DNA of 31,674 nucleotides from contig DUMX01000159.1 in the NCBI GenBank assembly GCA_012839665.1, positions 1 through 31,674 of the forward strand. Reading direction: 5' to 3'. The translations under genes were made by a program, and so were the position numbers. This document shows positions 8,124-16,310 of this stretch, piece after piece. The notes below the pieces were generated by a model. That model ran no database searches. It was not told the DNA's origin and saw only the letters and a program-made list of their open reading frames with translations. The first letter of the stretch is position 1. Each line of letters opens with the position of its first letter. The DNA comes from Gelria sp. Its GTDB lineage: Bacteria > Bacillota > Syntrophomonadia > Syntrophomonadales > Syntrophomonadaceae.

Positions 8124-8152
8124 TTGACAAAGGAGATAACAGGTGCTATTTT
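8124..8152 (+). promoter_or_regulatory. SigA promoter of the hrcA heat-shock operon
   Basis: TTGACA (8124-8129) and TATTTT (8147-8152) are 17 bases apart. The start of transcription would fall at about 8159, with the CIRCE operator at +8 to +34, which is the usual arrangement for HrcA-controlled promoters. Confidence 0.75.
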
Positions 8153-8166
8153 TTAGTAAATACTGA

Positions 8167-8193
8167 TTAGCACTCAATAAGAGAGAGTGCTAA
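8167..8193 (+). promoter_or_regulatory. CIRCE operator, HrcA binding site
   Basis: TTAGCACTC and GAGTGCTAA flank a 9-base spacer, an exact match to the CIRCE consensus. It lies between the promoter and the hrcA start codon. HrcA, encoded immediately downstream, binds it and represses the operon; release occurs when chaperonins are titrated by unfolded proteins. Confidence 0.97.
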
Positions 8194-8209
8194 CAGGCAG
8201 GTGAGGATA

Positions 8210-9235
8210 ATGACACTGGATGAAAGGAAAAAAATAATTCTGGAGTCAATCATCAGGGATTATGTGGAAACTGCGGAACCAGTTGGCTCCCGGGCGGTAG
8301 TTAAAAAACACGGTCTGAAAATAAGCGCTGCTACAGTACGTAACGAAATGTCCGATTTGGAGGATATGGGTTATCTGGAACAGCCTTACACTTCGGCTGG
8401 TCGCATTCCATCCCAGAAGGGTTTTCGCTATTATGTCGATTGTATGATGGAACAAGAGAATTTGAATGATAAAGAGACCAAGGTTTTATTGCAATTGTTA
8501 GACGATAGCTTTCAGGAAATGGATGAATTGGTGCAGAAAATCGGGCATTTTTTAGCTCAAATAACCAAATATACTTCGTTCGTCATTGTCCCTTCAGTCC
8601 GTATGAGTAAGTTCAAATACCTGCAGCTTATCCCTATTGAGCCAGGTAAGGCCCTGGTACTACTGGTTACTAACCTGGGTGTAGTTATGCATCGCAATAT
8701 TGAAGTGCCGGAGTCAATTACCGCCCAGGAATTAGGGTTAATTGGTCGCCTGTTTAATCAAGTCCTGGCCGGGAAAAAAATAGAAGAAATACAACGTAGT
8801 GACCTGCAGCAGTTAAGAGATGAAATGAGGCAACGCCGTCAGGTAATTGACCGCGCTCTCGAAGCTATAGAGAGCTTGTTGGAGGATTCTAATGAAAAGA
8901 GGGTAATTATTAGTGGAGCTCTCAATATAATGAACGAACCCGAGTTTAAGGATGTAGATAAATTAAAAAAGATACTGGCTTTTCTGGAAGGGGAAACCCA
9001 GCTAATGGATATGTTACCGGAATCTGTAGGAGATGAAGTTGATATCAGGATTGGGCAGGAAAACCAGGCTGAAGACTTCAAGGAAATGAGTTTGGTCTTT
9101 GCCGGCTATGAGACTCGGGGAGACCAGGGTAAGATGGGTTTAATGGGTCCGGTACGCATGGAGTACTGGAAGGCCGCAGGCAGTCTGGATTCAGTTCGTG
9201 AAATCATTGAAGAAATAATAAGAAAACGCTTTTAA
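8210..9235 (+). CDS. hrcA: Heat-inducible transcription repressor HrcA
   Basis: The 341-residue protein starts MTLDERKKIILESIIRDYVETAEPVGSRAV, the HrcA winged-helix domain, and contains SAATVRNEMSDLEDMGYLEQPYTSAGRIPS (recognition region) followed by the GAF-like C-terminal domain. ATG 8210 is preferred because AGGTGA lies 5 bases upstream; GTG 8201 is also in frame. It is first in an operon hrcA-chaperonin-grpE-dnaK-dnaJ and is autoregulated through the CIRCE upstream. In this operon the chaperonin is thermosome-like rather than GroEL, so what modulates HrcA activity is an open question unless groEL is elsewhere in the genome. Confidence 0.97.
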   Translation: MTLDERKKIILESIIRDYVETAEPVGSRAVVKKHGLKISAATVRNEMSDLEDMGYLEQPYTSAGRIPSQKGFRYYVDCMMEQENLNDKETKVLLQLLDDSFQEMDELVQKIGHFLAQITKYTSFVIVPSVRMSKFKYLQLIPIEPGKALVLLVTNLGVVMHRNIEVPESITAQELGLIGRLFNQVLAGKKIEEIQRSDLQQLRDEMRQRRQVIDRALEAIESLLEDSNEKRVIISGALNIMNEPEFKDVDKLKKILAFLEGETQLMDMLPESVGDEVDIRIGQENQAEDFKEMSLVFAGYETRGDQGKMGLMGPVRMEYWKAAGSLDSVREIIEEIIRKRF

Positions 9236-9249
9236 TCAAGGGGGTAATT

Positions 9250-10812
9250 ATGCAGGATAAGCTCCTTGCTGGTAATCAGGAAAAAGACGATAAATTTCAA
9301 ACTCTGCTTACCAACACCAGTGTAGCCAGAATTATATCATCAACCGTTGAGGGCACTATTGGTCCCCGGGGTTTGGATATTATGATGGTGGACCGTTTTG
9401 GTGATGTGGTGGTAACTAATGATGGGGTAACTATACTGAAGTATATGGATGTCAATCATCCGGTAGCCCAAATGATTATTAATGCAGCACGTGCCCAGCA
9501 GGTGGAAGTGGGGGATGGTACTACTACTGCCACCATAATTGCCGGGGCTCTGGTGGCTGAAGGAACTGCCCAGGTTTTAAAAGGGGTGCCAGTTACCCGA
9601 GTTATAGAAGGAATCAATTGCGGTATAGAGATAACCCTGAAAAAAATAGAAGAAACTAGCCTGAAAATAGAATTGCTGGAAGATGACAGGCTTCTTGATA
9701 TTGCCTTTATTGCCGGACGGGGGCAGCGCGATTTAGCAGAATTGGTGGTAGAAGGTGCCAGACTGGTGGGAATTGATAAGCTATTGGATGTTGATTTCAA
9801 ATTTGCTGATACAATTAATGCTCGCGAAGGCACCGAAAACCAGGTCTTCAAAGGGGTATTATTAAACAAGCAACCCCTGAACAAAGAAATGCCGGTTACC
9901 ATTGAGGATGCTGTCATTTTAGTTGTAGATGATGATTTACGGCCTGAAGATTTGGACCGGGAAGCTTTAAAGACAGAGTCTGGTTTTCAGTATTATCTGC
10001 AGGCTCGGCAGCAGTATGAAGAGGGTTTAAACCAACTTATCCAACTGGGAGTAAACCTGGTGGTAGTAGATAGGAGCATAGATAGTCTGGGGGAGGAAAT
10101 ACTTACTGAAGCCGGAATAATGGCTATACAAAGAGTTTCCTCCCGGGAGCTGGAAAAGCTTTGCCAGCATAGTGGAGCTCGTAAAGTGAAGGGTAGTGCC
10201 TTGAATCGGTCAGTGGAAGTCATAAAAACTTGTTTAGGTTATGCCGAACAGGTAAAAGTAGACGAAAAACTGAAGCATACCTGCGTTTACGGCGGTCGGG
10301 GTGAAAGCTCAGCTACTTTGATTGTAGGTGCCTCTACCGGGGAGGTTGTAGATGAAAGAGAACGTATGGCTCGGGATGCAGCCTCTGCCATACAGGCAGC
10401 CTTGCGAGGTGGTATTGTTCCTGGAGGGGGAGCACTGGAGATTTGGTTGGCAGGTAAATTGGAGGAATTGGCTCGGGAAGCGGGAGGGATGAGTTCTTAT
10501 GGCATATTGGCCCTGAGGGAAGCCCTGCTGAAACCTTTTACCTGTATGGCGGGCAATTCTGGTTTTAACCCCCTGGATAAACTAGGAAACATAATTGCTG
10601 CCCAAAAGAAAAATGAGAAGAACAGCATATCCTTTGATGCTGACAGCGGTGAGCTGATAGATGTATTGGATAATGGCATATTTGACCCGGCACCGGTAAA
10701 ACATTATGCTATAAAAACTGCCGGGGAGGTGGCTACTGCGATACTGCGTATAAATACGGTCATTAAAATGAAGAATGACGAATTAGATTCTGACATAGAT
10801 ATCATGGAATAG
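9250..10812 (+). CDS. Archaeal-like (group III/thermosome-type) chaperonin subunit
   Basis: The 520-residue protein is an Hsp60 of the TCP-1/thermosome type, not GroEL. Evidence: GPRGLD (38-43), VTNDGVTILKYMDV (56-68), the ATP-binding GDGTTT (89-94), DERERMARDAASA (368-380, with the probable catalytic Asp376), VPGGGALE (390-397) and the C-terminal DPAPVKHYAIKTAGEVATAILRI (479-501). The apical region contains an insertion-like helix (KTESGFQYYLQARQQYEEGL, 241-260) where thermosomes carry the built-in lid protrusion, and no groES gene is nearby. Bacterial proteins of this sort, located in the dnaK operon of some Clostridia such as Carboxydothermus, are called group III chaperonins. ATG 9250 follows AAGGGGG, 14 bases after hrcA. 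The C-terminal tail is acidic (DELDSDIDIME) instead of the Gly-Met repeats of GroEL and many thermosomes. Confidence 0.93.
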   Translation: MQDKLLAGNQEKDDKFQTLLTNTSVARIISSTVEGTIGPRGLDIMMVDRFGDVVVTNDGVTILKYMDVNHPVAQMIINAARAQQVEVGDGTTTATIIAGALVAEGTAQVLKGVPVTRVIEGINCGIEITLKKIEETSLKIELLEDDRLLDIAFIAGRGQRDLAELVVEGARLVGIDKLLDVDFKFADTINAREGTENQVFKGVLLNKQPLNKEMPVTIEDAVILVVDDDLRPEDLDREALKTESGFQYYLQARQQYEEGLNQLIQLGVNLVVVDRSIDSLGEEILTEAGIMAIQRVSSRELEKLCQHSGARKVKGSALNRSVEVIKTCLGYAEQVKVDEKLKHTCVYGGRGESSATLIVGASTGEVVDERERMARDAASAIQAALRGGIVPGGGALEIWLAGKLEELAREAGGMSSYGILALREALLKPFTCMAGNSGFNPLDKLGNIIAAQKKNEKNSISFDADSGELIDVLDNGIFDPAPVKHYAIKTAGEVATAILRINTVIKMKNDELDSDIDIME

Positions 10813-10827
10813 AGGTGATTAATATCC

Positions 10828-11400
10828 ATGGAAGACAAGAACATGGAGATGCGAGAAGAACAGCTGAAAAATACACAGCCTGATGAGCAGGAGCAAAAGG
10901 GGAGTGAACAAACAGGTCTTGAAAACGAAGTGGATGAAATCACTGCACTAAAAAATGAACTGGAAAAGAGCCAGGAGGAAAGCCGAAAACACTATAATCT
11001 CTACCTGAGAGCCGTAGCCGAACTGGAAAATTTCAAAAAGCGGACAGCACGGGATAGAGAAGAATACAGTAAATTTGCTCTTCTTCCTCTGATTCAAAAA
11101 CTGCTTCCGGTAATCGATGATTTGGAAAGAGCCCTGGCTGAGTTTAGTAACAGCAAGGATTTAGAAGGACTGAGCAAGGGTGTAGAGATGATTACCAGGA
11201 GTCTGCAGGAAATCATAAAGAACGAAGGGGTAGAGCCCATAGAAGCTCTGGGTAAAGCTTTTGACCCCCAGTATCATCAACCCCTGATAGTTGAGGAAAA
11301 TGATGAAGACCCCGAAAACATGGTTATTGAGGAATTTCAGACCGGGTATATCCTTCATGGCCGGGTTATAAGGCCCAGCCTGGTGAAGGTTAGCAAATAA
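10828..11400 (+). CDS. grpE: DnaK nucleotide exchange factor GrpE
   Basis: The 190-residue protein has an acidic, disordered N-terminus (1-40), a long coiled-coil segment (ALKNELEKSQEESRKHYNLY) running into RAVAELENFKKRTARDREE, and a C-terminal beta domain with DPQYHQP and IEEFQTGYILHGRVIRPSLVKV. These are standard GrpE features. GrpE releases ADP from DnaK. ATG 10828 lies 15 bases after the chaperonin stop codon, with AGAGGTGAT upstream; it is followed 39 bases later by dnaK. Confidence 0.97.
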   Translation: MEDKNMEMREEQLKNTQPDEQEQKGSEQTGLENEVDEITALKNELEKSQEESRKHYNLYLRAVAELENFKKRTARDREEYSKFALLPLIQKLLPVIDDLERALAEFSNSKDLEGLSKGVEMITRSLQEIIKNEGVEPIEALGKAFDPQYHQPLIVEENDEDPENMVIEEFQTGYILHGRVIRPSLVKVSK

Positions 11401-11439
11401 AACATTAAGTTTTTTTATATTAATCTGGAGGTGTTGTAA

Positions 11440-13251
11440 ATGAGTAGGGTTGTCGGGATTGACCTGGGTACTACTAACTCTTGTATCGCTGTTATGGAAG
11501 GCAGTGAAGCGGTAGTTATTGCTAATGCTGAGGGTGAACGTACTACCCCTTCAGTAGTTGGTTTTTCCAAATCTAATGAGAGATTAGTGGGGCGCATTGC
11601 CAGGCGGCAGGCTATTACCAACCCGGAGAGAACCGTATTATCAATAAAACGAAGGATGGGTACTGGTTATAAAGCTGATATTGATGGCAAGAAATATACT
11701 CCCCAGGAAATTTCAGCTATGATTTTACAAAAAATGAAAACGGATGCCGAAGCTTATTTGGGTGAGACCATAACCCAGGCGGTAATAACAGTTCCGGCCT
11801 ATTTTACTGACTCTCAGCGTCAGGCTACCAAAGACGCCGGTAAAATAGCAGGCTTGGAAGTTTTAAGGATTATAAACGAGCCTACGGCAGCAGCCCTGGC
11901 TTATGGTTTAGATAGAGATGAAACCCAATCTATTCTGGTTTTTGACCTGGGTGGAGGTACTTTTGATGTCTCCATATTGGAAATTGGAGATGGGGTATTT
12001 GAAGTAAAGGCTACCAGCGGTAACAACCGTTTGGGTGGGGACGATTTTGATGATAAAATTATTAACTGGCTGGTTGACGAGTTTAAAAAAGATAATGGCA
12101 TCGATTTACACAATGACAAGATGGCAATGCACCGCCTGAAAGAGGCAGCAGAGAAAGCTAAACATGAGTTGTCCGGGGTAATGAGTACCGATATAAATAT
12201 CCCCTATATAACTGCTACTCAGGATGGTCCCCTGCATCTAGAGCGCACCCTGACTCGGGCCAAGTTTGATGAAATGACTGCTGATTTAGTTGAAAGAACT
12301 ATGGGGCCTTTACGTCAGGCTTTGAAAGACTCCGGTTTAAAGGCTACTCAAATTGATAAAGTAATATTGGTAGGAGGCTCTACCAGAATACCAGCGGTAC
12401 AGGATGCTATTAAGAAGTTTATCGGCAAAGAGCCTTTTAAGGGTATTAATCCGGATGAAGTAGTGGCTTTAGGTGCGGCTATTCAGGCCGGGGTATTGGC
12501 TGGAGAAGTTTCCGATGTAGTACTGCTGGATGTTACTCCATTATCTTTGGGAATTGAAACTCTAGGTGGTGTATTTACTCGGATTATAGAACGTAATACT
12601 ACTATACCTACGGCCAAAAGCCAGGTCTTTACTACGGCAGCTGATAACCAGACTTCGGTGGATATTCATGTACTACAGGGTGAAAGGAAAATGGCCCAGC
12701 ATAACGTAACTCTGGGTCGATTCCAGCTTACTGGTATTCCGTCGGCACCTCGGGGTATACCGCAGGTTGAAGTTACCTTTGATATTGACGTTAACGGTAT
12801 AGTTCACGTAACTGCCAAAGATTTGGCTACCAACAAAGAACAAAAGATTACCATTACTTCCTCCAGCGGACTAAGTGATGATGAAATCGAAAAAATGGTT
12901 AGAGATGCCGAGAAATTTGCAGAAGAGGATGAAATGCGCCTTAAAGAAATCGAGACCAGGAATAATGCTGATAGCATGATTTATCAGGCGGATAACACCC
13001 TTAAAGAATTTGCTGATGATATAGATGAAGAATCCAAGAACAAGATTGAAACTGCTAAAGAGGAACTAAGCCAGGCTTTGCAGGGTGATGATATGGCAGA
13101 CATTGAAGCTAAAACTGAAGCTTTGACTGAAGCTATCTATGCCTATACTGCTAAAATGTATGAAAACACGAATCAACAGCAGGAGGCGGGTTCAGACGAG
13201 GTTTTTGACGCTGATTATAACATCCCCGATGATGATGAAAATGACAAGTAA
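11440..13251 (+). CDS. dnaK: Chaperone protein DnaK (Hsp70)
   Basis: The 603-residue Hsp70 opens VVGIDLGTTNSCIAVMEG, has the second phosphate loop FDLGGGTFDVS and the adenosine-binding VGGSTRIPAV, then the substrate-binding domain (DVTPLSLGIETLGGVFT...) and a helical lid with an acidic C-terminus (DDDENDK). It lacks the ~24-residue insertion in the first quarter found in Gram-negative DnaK, as expected in Firmicutes. A strong ribosome binding site CTGGAGGTG precedes ATG 11440. It acts with GrpE and DnaJ encoded on either side. Confidence 0.98.
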   Translation: MSRVVGIDLGTTNSCIAVMEGSEAVVIANAEGERTTPSVVGFSKSNERLVGRIARRQAITNPERTVLSIKRRMGTGYKADIDGKKYTPQEISAMILQKMKTDAEAYLGETITQAVITVPAYFTDSQRQATKDAGKIAGLEVLRIINEPTAAALAYGLDRDETQSILVFDLGGGTFDVSILEIGDGVFEVKATSGNNRLGGDDFDDKIINWLVDEFKKDNGIDLHNDKMAMHRLKEAAEKAKHELSGVMSTDINIPYITATQDGPLHLERTLTRAKFDEMTADLVERTMGPLRQALKDSGLKATQIDKVILVGGSTRIPAVQDAIKKFIGKEPFKGINPDEVVALGAAIQAGVLAGEVSDVVLLDVTPLSLGIETLGGVFTRIIERNTTIPTAKSQVFTTAADNQTSVDIHVLQGERKMAQHNVTLGRFQLTGIPSAPRGIPQVEVTFDIDVNGIVHVTAKDLATNKEQKITITSSSGLSDDEIEKMVRDAEKFAEEDEMRLKEIETRNNADSMIYQADNTLKEFADDIDEESKNKIETAKEELSQALQGDDMADIEAKTEALTEAIYAYTAKMYENTNQQQEAGSDEVFDADYNIPDDDENDK

Positions 13252-13318
13252 GTTAAGACCTTGCCAGGCCGGTATTTATTAAATTATAATTTAGTAGTTT
13301 GGGGATTAAAATATTTAT

Positions 13319-13388
13319 ACAGGGACCCTGAACTGGGGAGGAGATATTACCCGGAGGCTGCTATTGTTTCCGGGTTACCCTGTTTTTT
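13319..13388 (+). terminator. Possible attenuator hairpin between dnaK and dnaJ
   Basis: ACAGGG (13319-13324) can pair with CCCTGT (13378-13383), and inside it ACCCGGA (13349-13355) pairs with TCCGGGT (13369-13375). The outer stem runs into TTTTTTC. A partial terminator here would reduce dnaJ relative to dnaK, a pattern known in other dnaK operons. The stems are short and the loops large, so the call is tentative. Confidence 0.35.
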
Positions 13389-13405
13389 CAGGAAGGTGGG
13401 GAATA

Positions 13406-14545
13406 ATGGCCACGAAACGAGATTTCTATGAGCTTCTAGGAGTGTCAAAAAATGCCACTGCAGAAGAAATAAAAAAGGCTTACCGGCAAATGGCGCGTAA
13501 ATATCATCCTGATGTTAACCGGGATGATCCCGATGCGGAGGAAAAATTTAAAGAAATAAACGATGCCTATGAGGTATTAAGTGATGATAACAAGAGAGCC
13601 GCTTATGACCGTTTTGGGCATGATGCCTTTGACCCGACTCGTAATGCCGGAGGATTTGGTGGTGGGTTCGGAGGTTTCGGCGACATGGGTGGCTTTGGCG
13701 ATATTTTTGACCTTATTTTTGGAGGCGCTAGTGCCGGACGGCGGACCCGTACTGGGCCACAGCGGGGAGCAGATTTGGAAATGCGTCTGGAAATCAACTT
13801 TGAAGACGCAGTTTTTGGTATGGAAAAGGATATTGAATTACCTCGGGTAGAAAAATGTGAGAAGTGCAACGGCAGTGGTGCCGAGCCCGGTTCCAAAACT
13901 AAAAGCTGTCCCGATTGTCATGGTAGTGGTCAGGTACGGAGTGTACAGAGTACACCTTTTGGACGCTTTGATACGGTACGTCCCTGTCGCCGGTGCCATG
14001 GCGAAGGCAAAATTATCGAAAACCCCTGTTCTGATTGTCGGGGTGTTGGCCAGGTCAGAAAAACTCGAAAGCTTCAAGTCAGGATTCCTGCTGGCGTAGA
14101 CAGTGGTTCCCGCATGCGAATACAGAATGAGGGTGAGCAGGGCATTCGGGGGGGCCCACCGGGGGATTTGTATATAATCATATTGGTACGACCTCATCCC
14201 CGTTTGCAAAGAGATGGCTATAACCTGATTGTTACGCAGAGTATTGATTTTGTGCAGGCTGCACTGGGAACGCAGGTGGAAATACCCCTTTTAGGGGGAG
14301 CCAGCCATACGCTTAATGTCCCGGAAGGAACCCAACCGGGTGATATTATTACCGTAAGGGGTAAAGGAATACCTCACCTGCATAGCCATCGCCAGGGAGA
14401 TTTAAAGGTAATAATCGAAGTAACTATTCCTAAACGGTTGAGCAAGAGGCAAAAGGAATTGCTAATGGTCTTTAATGATGATAGCGAAGAGGAAAAGACC
14501 GGCAAGAAAGGCCTATTTGATAAATTCAAAGATGCAATGGGATAG
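13406..14545 (+). CDS. dnaJ: Chaperone protein DnaJ (type I Hsp40)
   Basis: The 379-residue protein has a J domain with HPD at residues 34-36, a Gly/Phe-rich linker (~81-108), and four zinc-binding CxxCxGxG repeats: CEKCNGSG (151-158), CPDCHGSG (168-175), CRRCHGEG (194-201) and CSDCRGVG (208-215), followed by the C-terminal peptide-binding domain. DnaJ delivers substrates to DnaK and stimulates its ATPase. ATG 13406 was chosen for the AAGGTGGGG just upstream and the conserved start MATKRDFYELLGV; the frame is open further upstream without similarity. Confidence 0.97.
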   Translation: MATKRDFYELLGVSKNATAEEIKKAYRQMARKYHPDVNRDDPDAEEKFKEINDAYEVLSDDNKRAAYDRFGHDAFDPTRNAGGFGGGFGGFGDMGGFGDIFDLIFGGASAGRRTRTGPQRGADLEMRLEINFEDAVFGMEKDIELPRVEKCEKCNGSGAEPGSKTKSCPDCHGSGQVRSVQSTPFGRFDTVRPCRRCHGEGKIIENPCSDCRGVGQVRKTRKLQVRIPAGVDSGSRMRIQNEGEQGIRGGPPGDLYIIILVRPHPRLQRDGYNLIVTQSIDFVQAALGTQVEIPLLGGASHTLNVPEGTQPGDIITVRGKGIPHLHSHRQGDLKVIIEVTIPKRLSKRQKELLMVFNDDSEEEKTGKKGLFDKFKDAMG

Positions 14546-14555
14546 GGGTGCAGAT

Positions 14556-15482
14556 ATGAAATGGAAAGAAATCAGTGTACTTACCGAGGGCATATGCGTC
14601 GAAGCTATAGCCGGAATATTTCACCGCCTGGGGTCAGGTGGAGTAGTTATTGAAGACCCGCAGGCCGCTCGCACATATGTTAAAACTAGTGCCTGGGAAT
14701 CCAAATCGGTATCACCGGATTTTCTGGAACATGAATTTGTAGTGATAAAGGCCTATTTTCATGAGGATAAAGAAATTATGGAAGAGTTCTATTCCTGCCT
14801 GGAAGCAGTGAAAGATAACTTCAATAATCCTAAACTTAAGGTTTTTATAGATGAGATAAAAAATGAGGACTGGGAGCAGTCCTGGAAAAAATACTACCAT
14901 ACCTTTAAAGTAGGTGAGAGACTGGTAATCAAGCCCTCTTGGGAAGATTACCCGGCCCAGGATACAGAAGTTGTAATCGAAATTGACCCGGGCATGGCTT
15001 TTGGGACCGGCATCCATGCCTCCACCCGATTTTGCTTGTACTTCATTGACCAATATGTCAAAGGTGGAGAAGAGATAATAGATGCTGGTTGTGGTTCCGG
15101 GATTCTTTCCATTGGTGCGGCCAAACTGGGTGCACGCTCCATATTTGCGATGGACGTTGATGATATAGCAGTTAAAGTAGCTCGGGAAAACATTATACTA
15201 AATGGTCTGCAGGATATTATTAAAGTTGAAGAGGGAGATATAGTAAAGGTTTTGCATAGCAAGAAAGCTGATATGATACTGGCTAACATAACTGCCGAAG
15301 TAGTAACTCATCTTATTCCTGAAGCGGCGAAAATACTGCCCCCGGGCGGTTATCTTTTTGGCTCCGGTATAGTGGATAGCCGCTGGCCCGGGGTGGAACA
15401 ACAACTACAGAAATACGGTTTTATTATAGAACAAGTATTAACTGACATAGATTGGATAGGTGTCGCTGCCCGCAAAGCATAA
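14556..15482 (+). CDS. prmA: Ribosomal protein L11 methyltransferase PrmA
   Basis: The 308-residue protein has an N-terminal substrate-recognition domain (MKWKEISVLTEGICVEAIAG) and a Rossmann-type SAM-binding domain with GMAFGTG (146-152), the SAM motif DAGCGSG (176-182) and the acceptor-site motif LANIT. PrmA trimethylates lysines and the N-terminus of ribosomal protein L11. ATG 14556 follows TAGGGGTG and begins 10 bases after dnaJ. The order dnaJ-prmA-rsmE-mtaB is conserved in Firmicutes, so it is probably cotranscribed with the heat-shock genes at least in part. Confidence 0.96.
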   Translation: MKWKEISVLTEGICVEAIAGIFHRLGSGGVVIEDPQAARTYVKTSAWESKSVSPDFLEHEFVVIKAYFHEDKEIMEEFYSCLEAVKDNFNNPKLKVFIDEIKNEDWEQSWKKYYHTFKVGERLVIKPSWEDYPAQDTEVVIEIDPGMAFGTGIHASTRFCLYFIDQYVKGGEEIIDAGCGSGILSIGAAKLGARSIFAMDVDDIAVKVARENIILNGLQDIIKVEEGDIVKVLHSKKADMILANITAEVVTHLIPEAAKILPPGGYLFGSGIVDSRWPGVEQQLQKYGFIIEQVLTDIDWIGVAARKA

Positions 15483-15531
15483 AACACGGGGATGTTTCCC
15501 CGTATTTCCCTTCTTAGGAGAGTATGTCAAG

Positions 15532-16275
15532 ATGCACCGTTTTTTTATTTCCCCCGAAAATATAAAAGAAAATATCGTATATATAGATCCGGAAGAGGCC
15601 CGGCATATAGAAGTTCTGCGTCTTACAGCCGGTGATACGGTCATGTTTTTCGATGGGACTGGACGGGAATACCAGGTCAGGTTAGAAGGTTGGGAAAGTG
15701 GCATTTTAACCGGGCAAATAATTCATACCGGCTTCGGGGAAAGCGAACCTGCTCTAAAACTATACCTGGCTCAGGGTATAGCCAAAGGCGATAAAATGGA
15801 CACTATAATACAGAAATCAGTTGAAATAGGTGTATCTGCAATTTATCCGGTAAGCTGTGAGCGTAGCGTAGTACGTTTATCAGGGGAGAAGGCTCCTAAA
15901 AGGGTGCAGCGCTGGCAATCCATTACCCGAGAAGCTTGTAAACAATGTCGCCGCAATTTAATTCCACAGGTAATGCCAGTAATGGACTTTTTTACCCTTC
16001 TCGAAAAAATAGGAGATAAACCTGCCATAATGTTATATGAAAATGAGGATAAAATTAGCCTGAAATCCCTATTACATAAGCATTTTATAGAGACAGATGG
16101 GCAGGAATTATTCCTGCTTATTGGGCCTGAAGGCGGTTTTTCTCCCCAAGAGGTTGAAGTTGCCAGCCAGCAGGGAGTGTATACTGCTTCTCTGGGACCC
16201 CGAATATTAAGGACTGAAACTGCTGGCCTGGTTGCCGCCAGCATCATCCTTTACGAATACGGGGAGCTGGGATAA
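15532..16275 (+). CDS. rsmE: 16S rRNA (uracil-1498-N3)-methyltransferase RsmE
   Basis: The 247-residue protein has an N-terminal PUA-like domain (MHRFFISPENI...HIEVLRLTAGD) and a C-terminal SPOUT knot with IGPEGGFS and LGPRILRTETA, both diagnostic of RsmE (YqeU). It methylates U1498 of 16S rRNA. ATG 15532 gives the family N-terminus; GGAG lies 11 bases upstream, slightly distant. A 7-bp hairpin ACGGGGA/TCCCCGT sits between prmA and rsmE without a T-run. Confidence 0.95.
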   Translation: MHRFFISPENIKENIVYIDPEEARHIEVLRLTAGDTVMFFDGTGREYQVRLEGWESGILTGQIIHTGFGESEPALKLYLAQGIAKGDKMDTIIQKSVEIGVSAIYPVSCERSVVRLSGEKAPKRVQRWQSITREACKQCRRNLIPQVMPVMDFFTLLEKIGDKPAIMLYENEDKISLKSLLHKHFIETDGQELFLLIGPEGGFSPQEVEVASQQGVYTASLGPRILRTETAGLVAASIILYEYGELG

Positions 16276-16310
16276 CATAAGCAGCTTTACTTCCGAAAGG
16301 AGTAAATAAT

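Noticed and set aside
9456..9917. 153-codon open frame on the minus strand inside the chaperonin gene
   Set aside because: Ser/Thr-rich antisense of a conserved gene, no start signal.
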